This document shows positions 9,901 through 17,138 of a stretch of 30,772 nucleotides of DNA, piece after piece. The stretch is taken from assembly GCA_039029395.1 (NCBI GenBank), contig JBCCGG010000061.1:1-30772 (forward strand), in the 5' to 3' direction. A program made the translations under genes and the position numbers. Numbering within the stretch: the first letter of the stretch is position 1; each line of letters begins with the position of its first letter. Source of the stretch: JBCCGG01 sp039029395. Lineage in GTDB: Bacteria; Pseudomonadota; Alphaproteobacteria; Kiloniellales; JAKSDN01. The notes under the pieces were generated by a model. The model saw only the letters and a program-made list of their open reading frames with translations. It ran no database searches and had not been told where the DNA came from.

Positions 9901-10215
9901 ATCGAGACGGGTTGAGAGCGCCATGGATCCCGCAAGGTCACAGAACATAACGGTAAGTTGGCGCCGCTCGGCGGTCGGATGATGATCGGCAGATTGGTCA
10001 GCACTATCGCCCTGTGCGACCGTTTCAGGTTCGTCAGTTGCCTCTACCCGGAGTGCCTTCAGTATCCGGCGCCGCGGTCCTAGGGGCAGCCCGATGTCCT
10101 TCAGGTCTTCGTCGGTCAACTCAGGCAGATCGGACAGTTCGACTGCGTTGTCAGAGAAATTCGAGGCGAATTTGCCCAGTCCCAACTTCTCTAGCCACCC
10201 AACCAAATCTGCCAT
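6922..10215 (-). CDS. Class III adenylate/guanylate cyclase with SAM domain, AAA ATPase and TPR repeats
   Basis: This 1,097-residue cytoplasmic signalling protein begins with a SAM domain (residues about 1-60, ending in LGPRRRILKAL). A class III cyclase domain follows at about 80-270. Metal-binding aspartates are visible at Asp93 (FCDLAGS) and Asp137 (FMGDG), the base-contacting Lys133 precedes FMGDG, and the transition-state Asn and Arg are present in PNLAAR. All these residues are intact, so cyclase activity is likely. Next comes an AAA/NTPase module with P-loop GEAGIGKS at about 312-319 and Walker B VLVVLEDAHW, then about 450 residues of TPR-like helices. ATG 10215 has GGAGGA 5 nt upstream. 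Base composition is visibly lower in GC (roughly 55-60% in samples) than the protease or binding-protein genes (around 70%), suggesting acquisition. Its ligand and partner are unknown. Confidence 0.93.
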   Translation of the reverse strand: MADLVGWLEKLGLGKFASNFSDNAVELSDLPELTDEDLKDIGLPLGPRRRILKALRVEATDEPETVAQGDSADQSADHHPTAERRQLTVMFCDLAGSMALSTRLDPEDYRETIRAYQDVCAGVIARYDGYVAKFMGDGVLAYFGWPRGHENDAERALSAGLGLADAVPDIKLPDGEIEPLKVRIGVATGPVVVGDIVGEGAAQEAAVTGETPNLAARLQELAEPNSVVISRATHLLAGGLFDYTPLGDKKLKGIAHPVAAFRVIGQRTVESRFEARSAEVLPMVGRDQELALLLERWAQVQGGEGQGVLLVGEAGIGKSRIVRGLIDSLAGQSHTRIHYQCSPFHAGSAFWPAIQQLRHAAGLSSSDDPNTQLQKLEQLLLIADASRQDVALLAELVGLNETPQYSRLDLAPQVRRAKTLETLIRQLTGLAARQPVLVVLEDAHWIDPTTLEMIEQSLDVVMDASVMLLLTSRPDNQPELAAHPHVTRLTLNRLGRLGLREIISQLGGEELPQDTINTIIARTDGVPLFVEELTKAVLETGETNIPASLHDSLMSRLDRSPDVKEIAQAAACIGREFDFSLLAQIVERTEAELTSALGRLVAAELVFRRGSTTTGGFIFKHALVRDAAYESLLKRRRQELHSKLVGLLERQEGVTPEVLARHAEAAGMLEKAIDHWAIAGVQAMNRPAYKEAIAGYNSAINLIQSFGDDLDWKRRELELQVELGQALIANLGYQAPATLNTFERALKLAETIGEAKLLVPSLFGLWASRYIGNQPSASLADRLADIVASGHDDGAKCVSARVLALERFHVAEFHQSLELVEKALGIYDDKRHRNLALRYGHDPRAAATNYKAWNLWHLGLPEQAQSAAEDSLSWAREIDHPNTIGLSLCYGISLTNIWLGNVKRVKEASQETLRLAEEKSLALWDAWGQIYLGWALFQEDPRTGIDELTTGLEAARRIGAGRLEAFHLGLAADIRSRSGQHEDADRLFSKAFAVLAESGDMPFAADLHRLRALACLRTGSDLANEAQRDLLQALQIARGQKALSLELRAMCDLAVLWADAGERTKACEWLAPLRARFKEGEGMPDLQRADDLLVELR

Positions 10216-10429
10216 AATCGTCCTCCACAATCAGGCAGTCTATCCACGAGCGACGCGCGCTGGAAGTACAAACAAAAAAGTATGTTATTGGCTGATCCTC
10301 CCCTTGCCCCGCTTACCTTTGCAAGGTCTGTAGTCGGGTGCTGACCGGACATGGTCCGCACAGGGATCATTGGGGCGCATGCTTAGATGTGCGGCCTAGA
10401 GTGTCTACCATTCGATTAAACTCGACCTC

Positions 10430-10459
10430 GGGCCAGCGCCGTTCGAACGGCAAAGGCCC
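10430..10459. other. Nested hairpin after the hydrolase gene
   Basis: An inner perfect palindrome GCCGTT-CG-AACGGC (10438-10451) is nested inside outer arms GGGCC (10430-10434) and GGCCC (10455-10459). It starts 12 bp past the stop codon of the minus-strand hydrolase. No T-run follows on either strand, so it is not a classical intrinsic terminator; it could protect the 3' end of the transcript. Confidence 0.4.
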
Positions 10460-10470
10460 TCACCCGCCCG

Positions 10471-11241
10471 TCACAGGCCAGCAATGAAGCGCTGCAGATG
10501 ACCGGCGACCTCCTCACCCGCCTCGAGCAATATGGCGTGCTTGTAGCCGGGCAAAATCACCAGCTCGGCGTTGGGCAAAGCCTCGGCGATCAGGTGGTTG
10601 AGCCGGGGGTTGCAGCCGCCGTCGTTCTCGCCTGTCAAGACTAAAGCCGGCGCATTCACCTCATGCAGCCAGGGAAGCATCTCGGTGCCGGCATAGATTC
10701 TGAAGACGTTGAGAAAGACCTCGGGATCCGTTTCGACCACCTGGCGCAGGCGGCGCTGGACGATGTCCGGCTCGGCTGCAATGAAGTCGTCGGTGAACCA
10801 ACGATCCACCAAGGTCCCCAGCACCGGTTCGATGCCCTTCTCCTCCATGGCGCTGACCACCGCCCAGACCTTGGCGCTGTCGTCTTCCGTGCGCCCGGCG
10901 GCGGTCGACAGCAGGCCAAGCGACAGCACCCGTTCGGGATGTTTTCGGGCGTAGGCCGGGCCGATCATGCCGCCTAAGGAATGGCCGGCGAAGTGCGCTT
11001 GCTCGAAGCCGCTGCGCTGGCGTACCCGCTCCAGGTCTTCCACCAGCTCCTCGAGGCCGAACGCTCCATCGGGCATCGGCGAGGTTCCATGACCGCGCAA
11101 ATCGTAAGTGAGGACGGTAAAGTGCTCTCTCAGCTTCGGCGTGACGAAGCGCCAGGCGTCCCGCCCGGCGCCGATACCGTGGATCAGGAAGAGCGGCGGC
11201 CCAGCCCCCTCCGCCGTGAACTCGCAGTCGATCGCAGCCAT
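10471..11241 (-). CDS. Alpha/beta-hydrolase fold protein
   Basis: This 256-residue hydrolase has the oxyanion-hole HG at residues 21-22 (FLIHGIG), the nucleophile elbow GHSLGG with Ser88, an acid region at LTGENDGG and the catalytic His235 in YKHAILLE. The DLRGHG turn at 47-52 is typical of the family of esterases, haloperoxidase-like enzymes and 3-oxoadipate enol-lactonase relatives. ATG 11241 lies 2 bp after the stop codon of the LLM oxidoreductase gene, so the two are translationally coupled in one operon. The monooxygenase product, perhaps an ester or lactone, is the likely substrate; this is inference. Substrate class cannot be fixed from motifs alone. Confidence 0.9.
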   Translation of the reverse strand: MAAIDCEFTAEGAGPPLFLIHGIGAGRDAWRFVTPKLREHFTVLTYDLRGHGTSPMPDGAFGLEELVEDLERVRQRSGFEQAHFAGHSLGGMIGPAYARKHPERVLSLGLLSTAAGRTEDDSAKVWAVVSAMEEKGIEPVLGTLVDRWFTDDFIAAEPDIVQRRLRQVVETDPEVFLNVFRIYAGTEMLPWLHEVNAPALVLTGENDGGCNPRLNHLIAEALPNAELVILPGYKHAILLEAGEEVAGHLQRFIAGL

Positions 11242-11243
11242 GA

Positions 11244-12287
11244 TTATTCCGCAGCCTCGGCGACGGCGGTTTGCGCGAAGTGGGGCATGACCTCCTCGGC
11301 AAAGCTTTGGATCGTCTCCAGGGTCTCGGCTTGGCTGGCACCGAAGTTGATGTTGAGAATGACCCGGTTGACCCCAGCCTCATCATAGGGGCCGAGCTTG
11401 TCGATCATTTCTTGCGGCGTGCAGATCAAGAGGCTTTCTCTCAGCTCTTGCGCGCTCTGCTTGCGCGGCAGGGGCTTGATCATGCCCGCCTCGACCACGC
11501 CGGGCCCGGTGAAAACGTTGTCGAAGCGGCTGTAATAGTCGTGGGCCGTTTGGACCTTGACCTGCCGGTCGTTGGCGTCCTTGGCGATGAAGGCAACCCG
11601 CGAGAGTGAAAGAGTGAGGTCCTTGCCGGCGGCGCCGAGCTCCGCCTTGCCGCGCTGAAAGGCCGCGACCTGGTCGAGCATCATCTGGTGGTCGCCCGAA
11701 AGCGGCGTGGTCTGGATGTGAAAGCCCCGCTTGGCGCAGTGATAGATGCCCTCGGGCACCATCACCGCCATCATGATCGGCGGGCCGCCCGGGCGCACCG
11801 GGCGGGGCATCACGGTCAAGGGATCAAACTTGTAATACCTGCCGTCCCAGGAGACCTCCTCCTCGCGTAAAAGCGCCGTCAGCACCTCGAGGGATTCGTT
11901 GAACTTCTCCCGAGTGATCTCCAGGGGCACGCCGAGCCGGTCCATTTCGAAGGCGAAGGCGCCGCGCCCGACGCCCAGCATCAGGCGGCCCTCGGTGAAG
12001 ATGTCGGCGGCGATCACCTCTCCCGCATAGATCCGCATGTCGTGCAAGGGCAGCACCCCGACCGCGGTCATGATCTTCACCCGCTTGGTCGCGTCGGCGA
12101 TCTTGACCGCGAACTGCAGGGGCGCGGGCATCAAAAGGATGTTGATCAGGTGATGCTCGGTGATCGAGACCGATTCGTAGCCGAGCCTGTCGGCCAGCAC
12201 CGCCTGCTCCAACATGTCGGCGTAGAGCCGGTCGCCGCCGTAGCTCTTGTCGGGAAAGTAGGCGGAAAGCTGAATGCTGAAGTCCAT
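11244..12287 (-). CDS. LLM-class flavin-dependent oxidoreductase (bacterial luciferase-like monooxygenase)
   Basis: This 347-residue TIM-barrel protein of the luciferase-like family uses reduced FMN and O2 (or F420 in other lineages) to oxidise an organic substrate. Typical segments are visible: the N-terminal strand with SITEHH at about residue 48, the VGVLPLHDMRIYAGEVIAAD region, GRLMLGVGRG, then a C-terminal helix pair. I place the start at ATG 12287, with GAGGG about 9 nt upstream; the open frame extends to a TTG at 12317 that has no family counterpart. It is first in an operon with the alpha/beta hydrolase and is divergent from a LysR gene 129 bp away. A flavin reductase partner is not present in the window. 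Confidence 0.88.
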   Translation of the reverse strand: MDFSIQLSAYFPDKSYGGDRLYADMLEQAVLADRLGYESVSITEHHLINILLMPAPLQFAVKIADATKRVKIMTAVGVLPLHDMRIYAGEVIAADIFTEGRLMLGVGRGAFAFEMDRLGVPLEITREKFNESLEVLTALLREEEVSWDGRYYKFDPLTVMPRPVRPGGPPIMMAVMVPEGIYHCAKRGFHIQTTPLSGDHQMMLDQVAAFQRGKAELGAAGKDLTLSLSRVAFIAKDANDRQVKVQTAHDYYSRFDNVFTGPGVVEAGMIKPLPRKQSAQELRESLLICTPQEMIDKLGPYDEAGVNRVILNINFGASQAETLETIQSFAEEVMPHFAQTAVAEAAE

Positions 12288-12381
12288 GGTCGTAACCCTC
12301 GAGAAGAACGCCGCCAAAGCTGCTGCGCGGTGAAGTTTGCCCCATACCTATGTATTTGGATAACGAATTTTTTTGATGTAA

Positions 12382-12402
12382 TAATTCGATATTCTCGAAT
12401 TA
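12382..12402. promoter_or_regulatory. Candidate LysR operator in the LLM/LysR divergent promoter
   Basis: A perfect inverted repeat has arms TAATTCGA (12382-12389) and TCGAATTA (12395-12402) around a 5-bp spacer. It sits 15 bp before the LysR start in an AT-rich divergent intergenic region. It contains the T-N11-A pattern expected of LysR-type sites and its position suggests autoregulation. Confidence 0.6.
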
Positions 12403-12416
12403 AGAAGAGGCCTCGC

Positions 12417-13253
12417 ATGAACGTCGCGGCGCTGCAAACCTTCCTGGCCGTGGTACAGAGCGGCAACCTCAACAAGGCGGCCGAGCAGCTCAACGTGACC
12501 CAGTCCACCGTGACCGCCCGCCTAGACAGCCTGGAGGAGACGCTTGGCCAAAGGCTGCTGGTGCGCGCGCGCCGGGGCGCCGAGCTTACCAAGGCCGGCT
12601 TCGCCTTTCAGCGCCACGCCGAGCTGACGGTCCAGGCCTGGGAACAGGCCCGCAAGGCGGTCGGCCTGCCCAAGGGCTTCTCGGGCCTGTTCAGCTTCGC
12701 CTGCCACTTCGACCTGTGGCAGGGCGCCGGCGAAGATTGGCTGGAGCAGGTGCGCAAACGTCAACCGGGCTTGGCGCTCGAAGCCTGGTCTGGCGACATT
12801 GGCGACATCAAGCGTTGGCTGGCCAGTGGACTGGTCGACGCCGCCTTGGTGCCCGAGCCTTTGAGCGGTGACGGCCTGGTGAGTCAACGGGCCGCCCAGG
12901 ACCGGCTGGTCCAGATCTCCACCGTGCGCCGGGCCGTGAAGGCCTGGGACGAGGCCTACGTCTACGTCGACCTGGGCCCCGAGTTCCGCCGCCAGCATTC
13001 GCTCGCCTGGCCCGGCGAGGAGACCGCCCACATGACCTTCGGGGCGAGCCGCTGGGCGCTCGATTACCTGCTGGACAAGGGCGGCTCGGCCTACCTGCCC
13101 TGGCGCATGACCGAGGCCTTGGTGGCCGCCGGCCGCCTGCACCCGGTCGAAGGCGCGCCCGAGTTCAGCCGCTCCCTGCACTTGGCCTGGCGCAAGGCGA
13201 GCCTGCTCACCCACCCCTGGGTCAAAGACGCGATCTCGTGGCCTGACGGCTAG
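12417..13253 (+). CDS. LysR-family transcriptional regulator
   Basis: This 278-residue regulator has the winged HTH at residues 1-60 (LQTFLAVVQSGNLNKAAEQLN, with the recognition helix in VTQSTVTARLDSLE). The shorter effector-binding domain at about 90-275 contains AAL/VPEPL and GGSAYLPWRM. ATG 12417 begins directly at the family's usual N-terminus, with AAGAAGAGG upstream; the frame is open further upstream but that part covers the promoter. The effector domain is slightly shorter than the usual roughly 300-residue LysR. It is divergent from the LLM monooxygenase-hydrolase operon, the likely target, and the inverted repeat at 12382-12402 is a good operator candidate. Confidence 0.92.
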   Translation: MNVAALQTFLAVVQSGNLNKAAEQLNVTQSTVTARLDSLEETLGQRLLVRARRGAELTKAGFAFQRHAELTVQAWEQARKAVGLPKGFSGLFSFACHFDLWQGAGEDWLEQVRKRQPGLALEAWSGDIGDIKRWLASGLVDAALVPEPLSGDGLVSQRAAQDRLVQISTVRRAVKAWDEAYVYVDLGPEFRRQHSLAWPGEETAHMTFGASRWALDYLLDKGGSAYLPWRMTEALVAAGRLHPVEGAPEFSRSLHLAWRKASLLTHPWVKDAISWPDG

Positions 13254-13405
13254 CGGCCAGCATAGGGCGACCGGATCGATCCGCGCGCCTCTGACGACAG
13301 GTCGGGCGAGAACAAAGCTGTTGGCTTTAAAAGGCTCTATCTTCATTGTCGCTGCTTGAGACAGTTCAGCGGGGATGCCGTTGTCCAATCAAAGGAATTG
13401 TCAAG

Positions 13406-14878
13406 ATGAGCAGTGGTTTCAAGTCGCCACATTTGGATGATCGACTCGACTTTGGGCGGTTGATTGATCGAACTGGCGAGGTGATGGTCAAGCACCTGGC
13501 AGAGCGTCCCAATCTGCCGGTGGACTCCTCACTTCCCCCGCTGAAACTGCGCCAGGAGCTTGCCGGCCTTCCCCTGCCAAAGGACGGCATGACGGCAGAC
13601 GACATACTGTCTTTCATCGAAGACAAGGTCATGCCCTGGTCCATGCCCACCAATCACCCACGTTCGTACGGTTGGGTAAATACATCACCGGCACCCATTT
13701 CGATCTTGAGCGACGCCTTAGCCACCACCCTGAACAATGGCCTGGCCGACTACGATCATTCCGGGACGCATCTCATGCAAAGCCTGGGCCGGTGGCTGAT
13801 GGAACTCAGCGGATTTGTCGATGCTGAGGGCACACCGGACGGTATGGCCATCTTGTTGGCTGGTGGCTCGGCCGCCAATCTGAATGGGCTGACGACGGCG
13901 CGCTACTGGGCGGCGAAACGGGATGGTTGGAACATCCGGGAAGAAGGACTGCAAAACAGTCATCCGGCACTGATCTACTACACCTCCGCGGAGGCCCACA
14001 GTTCGGTGCAGAAATGCGTAGAACAGTTGGGCATCGGCACCGCCAATCTGCGTACGATCGCGACAGACGCGGACTTCCGAATGCGGCCCGATGCCTTGCG
14101 TGAGGCGATTGAAAGGGATCGCAGAGCGGGCCTGAGCCCGGCTTGCGTCGTGGCGGCGGTTGGCAGCACCAACGTGGCTGCCATCGACCCGCTGGATGAG
14201 ATCGCCGACATCTGTCAGACCTACGATCTGTGGCTGCATGTGGATGGCGCGTACGGCGGCATCGTTGGGCTCGACCCCGCCTACGAGGATATGACCCTAG
14301 GCATGGCGAGGGTCAATTCATTGACCCTCGATCCCCACAAGTGGCTCCAGGTTCCTTTGGATTGCGGCGCCCTGTTGGTTCGTGACCGGAACCTAAATCG
14401 CGAGAACTACTCCCTCGTGCCTGACTATCTGCGTGCCGCCGACACCGGAGAGGGCAGCGTTCCCTGGCCTTGCGAGTTCATGTTTGAACTGACATTTGGT
14501 GATCGCGCGTTGAAGACCTGGGCCGCGATCGCCCGGCTGGGACGCGATGGCGTGCGCGACATGGTCGTCAACTGCAACGACATGGCGCGTTTGCTGGGGA
14601 AGATCGTTGAACAGGCAGATGATCTGGAATTGCTGGCACCTGTTTCGGTCTCGGTGGTCAACTTCCGCTATGTGCCGCAGAACGCCGATGCATCGTTGGA
14701 TGACCTGAACCGGCGCATATCTGATGACATTGCAAAGAGCGGCGAAGCTCATTTACCGACAACCAAGGTCAAGGGCGCCGTTTCTCTGCGTGCCTGCTTC
14801 CTGCACTATGAAAACTGCGAAGAGGATGTCCATCACTTGGTTGCACTGGTACGAAAGTTTGGTCAACAGCGAGAATGA
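13406..14878 (+). CDS. PLP-dependent group II decarboxylase (aromatic-L-amino-acid decarboxylase-like)
   Basis: This 490-residue enzyme of the AADC/glutamate decarboxylase fold has the internal aldimine Lys312 in LDPHKWLQ, the pyridine-N-contacting Asp280 in LHVDGAYGG, and the ring-stacking His198 in SAEAHSSVQK. The N-terminal helical layer (PRSYGWVNTSPAPISILSDA) matches the dimeric decarboxylase form. It would decarboxylate an aromatic or related L-amino acid to an amine; specificity cannot be assigned. ATG 13406 has AAAGGAA at 13391-13397. It stands alone, about 150 bp after the LysR gene and on the same strand. GC content is lower than most neighbours (about 58-60% in samples), hinting at separate acquisition. 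Confidence 0.9.
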   Translation: MSSGFKSPHLDDRLDFGRLIDRTGEVMVKHLAERPNLPVDSSLPPLKLRQELAGLPLPKDGMTADDILSFIEDKVMPWSMPTNHPRSYGWVNTSPAPISILSDALATTLNNGLADYDHSGTHLMQSLGRWLMELSGFVDAEGTPDGMAILLAGGSAANLNGLTTARYWAAKRDGWNIREEGLQNSHPALIYYTSAEAHSSVQKCVEQLGIGTANLRTIATDADFRMRPDALREAIERDRRAGLSPACVVAAVGSTNVAAIDPLDEIADICQTYDLWLHVDGAYGGIVGLDPAYEDMTLGMARVNSLTLDPHKWLQVPLDCGALLVRDRNLNRENYSLVPDYLRAADTGEGSVPWPCEFMFELTFGDRALKTWAAIARLGRDGVRDMVVNCNDMARLLGKIVEQADDLELLAPVSVSVVNFRYVPQNADASLDDLNRRISDDIAKSGEAHLPTTKVKGAVSLRACFLHYENCEEDVHHLVALVRKFGQQRE

Positions 14879-15291
14879 GCGGTACGAACGGCAGTTGACC
14901 TCATCGCTGTTTCGGTTGCTCGGACGGTTTCGATTGGACGCAGTGCTTGGCTGTCGTTTCGTTCAAAACCCCAATTTCTATCTGATCAAATCATGCCATG
15001 AAGAATACCGCTTGCACTGTCAATCAATGGTCGTTTTGCCGTTAGGTGAAGTCTTGTTGACAGCTGTTTGCGGAAGAACGTCCCTACTTTTTCCCAGGCG
15101 CCTTACCGATAGTCCGTCGCTATAGTCCGCGAGGACCAACGCTTGGCTTGTACCGCACTCTCGACTTGTGCGGCCTTCCTTCATTGCGACTCGATCCGGC
15201 CGCAACGTCGCTCTCCCCCAAAAGATCAGAGGGCGGCCCCCCGGTCCGCCCTCTTTCAGTTTCAAGGGAGGCACATGATGTTCGCGCGCCT
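14879..15291. other. 413-bp gap between convergent genes
   Basis: No supported gene lies here. The first 250 bp is comparatively AT-rich, with short frames that show no family features. The only clear element is the hairpin at 15228-15254, annotated separately. Confidence 0.5.
15228..15254 (-). terminator. Rho-independent terminator candidate for the binding-protein gene
   Basis: A perfect 9-bp stem pairs AGAGGGCGG (15228-15236) with CCGCCCTCT (15246-15254) over a 9-nt loop. On the minus strand the stem is followed within a few bases by CTTTT. It lies 38 bp past the stop codon of the minus-strand solute-binding protein gene. Confidence 0.6.
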
Positions 15292-16887
15292 TTACGTGAA
15301 CCACCAGCGCTCGGCCGCCTTGTAGCCGTCGAGCGGCCAGGTGCCGGTCAGGCCTGGCTGGTGCTGAACGTTCGCGCGCCGGGCATAGACGTAGTTCTTG
15401 AAGAAGGGCACCACGACGCCGCAGTCGTCGCGGATGATCATCTGCATTTCCCGATACAGCTCGGCCCGCTTGGCCTCATCCAATTCGGCCCGGGCCTGGA
15501 CCAGAATCTGGTCGAAGCGCTCGTTGGAGAAGGCCGATTCGTTCCAGGCCACACCCGTTTCGTAAACCAGGGACAAGATCATGTCGGGCACCGGCCGGGC
15601 GCCCCACTGGGCCAGGCAGAAGGGCTTCACGTTCCACACATTGGACCAGTAGCCGTCGTTCGGCTCGCGGATCACGTTGATCTCGATCCCCGACTTGCGG
15701 GCCGCTTCCTGATAAAGGATCGCTGCGTCCACGCCGCCGGCGAAGGGCGCATCGGAAACGTGGAAGTCGACCTTCAGGCTGTCCAAGCCAGCCTTCTTAA
15801 GATGAAAGCGCGACTTGTCGGGATCGTAGGGGCGCTGCTCGATATCGCCCGCGTGAAACGGCATGGCCGGTCCGATCGGGTGGTCGTTGCCGATGGTCGC
15901 GTAGCCCCGGCGGATCTTTTGGATCCATTCCTCGCGGTTCATGGCGTACTTAAGCGCCATGCGCACATCGTGGTTGTCGAAGGGCGCGGTGTCCATGCGC
16001 ATGGGCAAGGAGGCGTAGGAGGCGCTCGCCGCCTCGTCGATCTCGACCCCGTCCATGCGTTTCAGAAACTCGACAGTCTTGAGGTCGACCTCGTCAACCG
16101 CGTCGATGTCGCCAGTGGAGAGTGCGGTCTGGCGCGCCGTGGCGTCGCTCACCGAGGTGAACTGGATATCGTCGAAATAGGCGGCGTCCGCCTTCCAGAA
16201 GTTCGGATTGCGCTTGAGGTAGGTGCGCACGCCGGGCTCGTGCTTCTCGACCATGTAGCCGCCGGTGCCGATTGGGCTGACGATCGCGTTGCCCTCGCCG
16301 TCGTTGGGCAGGATGCAGAGGTGATAGTCGGTCATCACATAGGGCAGATCGGCGTTGCCGGACTTCAGCTTGACCGTGACTCGCTGCTTGCCGTCGGCCT
16401 TGACCTCCTCGACCGGCGCCAGCAGCGAGGCGACCGCCGAGCCGGTGTCCGGATTGCGGTGGTAGTTCAAGGTCGCGACCACGTCGTCGGCGCCGAAGGA
16501 TTTGCCGTTGTGAAACTCGACCCCCTCCTGCAGCTCGAAGGTCCAGGTGGCGGCATCGTCCGAGGCCTCCCAGGACTTGGCGAGCTCGGGCCCGAGCTTG
16601 TTGTCCGGCGTGATCTCGGTCAGCATGTTCCGGTTCACGTGGTTCATATGGATCATGTAGCGGGTGTTGGTGACCGCCGGATCCCAGCTGTCGCTGGTCG
16701 CGCCGTCGGCCATGCCGACCCTCAGCGTGCCGCCCTGCTGCGGGCTGGCGAGCGCCGCCTTGCTCCAGAGCGCGCTGGCCGCGCTTACGGTCAGACCGAG
16801 CGCGAGGGCACGCTCCATGAAGGCCCGGCGGCTCGGCTGCTCCGCCGTGAGCGTCTTGGTGGTCTGATGCTTTGTGATTTCAGACAT
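15292..16887 (-). CDS. ABC transporter family 5 solute-binding protein, Tat-exported
   Basis: This 531-residue periplasmic binding protein (SBP_bac_5, DppA/OppA type) has a twin-arginine signal, SRRAFM at residues 19-24, then a hydrophobic segment and cleavage near AALAS, about residue 47. The mature domain shows the family pattern: LAKSWEASDDAATWTFEL, the VEFHNGKSFGADDVVATL block and a C-terminal AERWWFT. ATG 16887 has GGGGAG 7 nt upstream; an ATG at 16902 is possible but overlaps this site. It is paralogous to the truncated protein at the left edge. No permease or ATPase gene is adjacent, so it is an orphan that may dock to another importer. It is divergent from the RpiR regulator-nitrilase operon, which suggests an amide, peptide or opine-like solute. 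Confidence 0.92.
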   Translation of the reverse strand: MSEITKHQTTKTLTAEQPSRRAFMERALALGLTVSAASALWSKAALASPQQGGTLRVGMADGATSDSWDPAVTNTRYMIHMNHVNRNMLTEITPDNKLGPELAKSWEASDDAATWTFELQEGVEFHNGKSFGADDVVATLNYHRNPDTGSAVASLLAPVEEVKADGKQRVTVKLKSGNADLPYVMTDYHLCILPNDGEGNAIVSPIGTGGYMVEKHEPGVRTYLKRNPNFWKADAAYFDDIQFTSVSDATARQTALSTGDIDAVDEVDLKTVEFLKRMDGVEIDEAASASYASLPMRMDTAPFDNHDVRMALKYAMNREEWIQKIRRGYATIGNDHPIGPAMPFHAGDIEQRPYDPDKSRFHLKKAGLDSLKVDFHVSDAPFAGGVDAAILYQEAARKSGIEINVIREPNDGYWSNVWNVKPFCLAQWGARPVPDMILSLVYETGVAWNESAFSNERFDQILVQARAELDEAKRAELYREMQMIIRDDCGVVVPFFKNYVYARRANVQHQPGLTGTWPLDGYKAAERWWFT

Positions 16888-16985
16888 TTCGCTGCTCCCC
16901 ATCGTTCTCGAACCGATCGCGTCAGTGTCGCCGGTTCGGCGGTCTGTTGTTCATATGAGGCGCTTTCTATAGCACTTTCGGACTA

Positions 16986-17039
16986 TATGATCCACTATAA
17001 AATATAAGATGGTTCATTCGATCCAAAATATGATACACT
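16986..17039. promoter_or_regulatory. Candidate RpiR operators in the divergent promoter
   Basis: Two direct copies of TATGATnCACT occur at 16986-16996 (TATGATCCACT) and 17029-17039 (TATGATACACT), 10/11 identical and 43 bp apart (about four helical turns). They flank an AT-rich core between the binding-protein and RpiR genes, fitting a regulator that controls both directions. Confidence 0.4.
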
Positions 17040-17138
17040 CCCGTCCCAGAGGCGCGTGGCTTGCGGCCGCGAAACGGGCTAGGCTTGAGGCTTGATCAAA
17101 TGATCCAAGAGGCGATCGATCTTGGCGAAGAGGGGACC

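Noticed and set aside
15148..17007. Plus-strand open frame of 619 codons
   Set aside because: It is antisense to the Tat-exported binding protein at 15292-16887, which has a signal peptide, ribosome site and a paralogue; the antisense frame has no family features.
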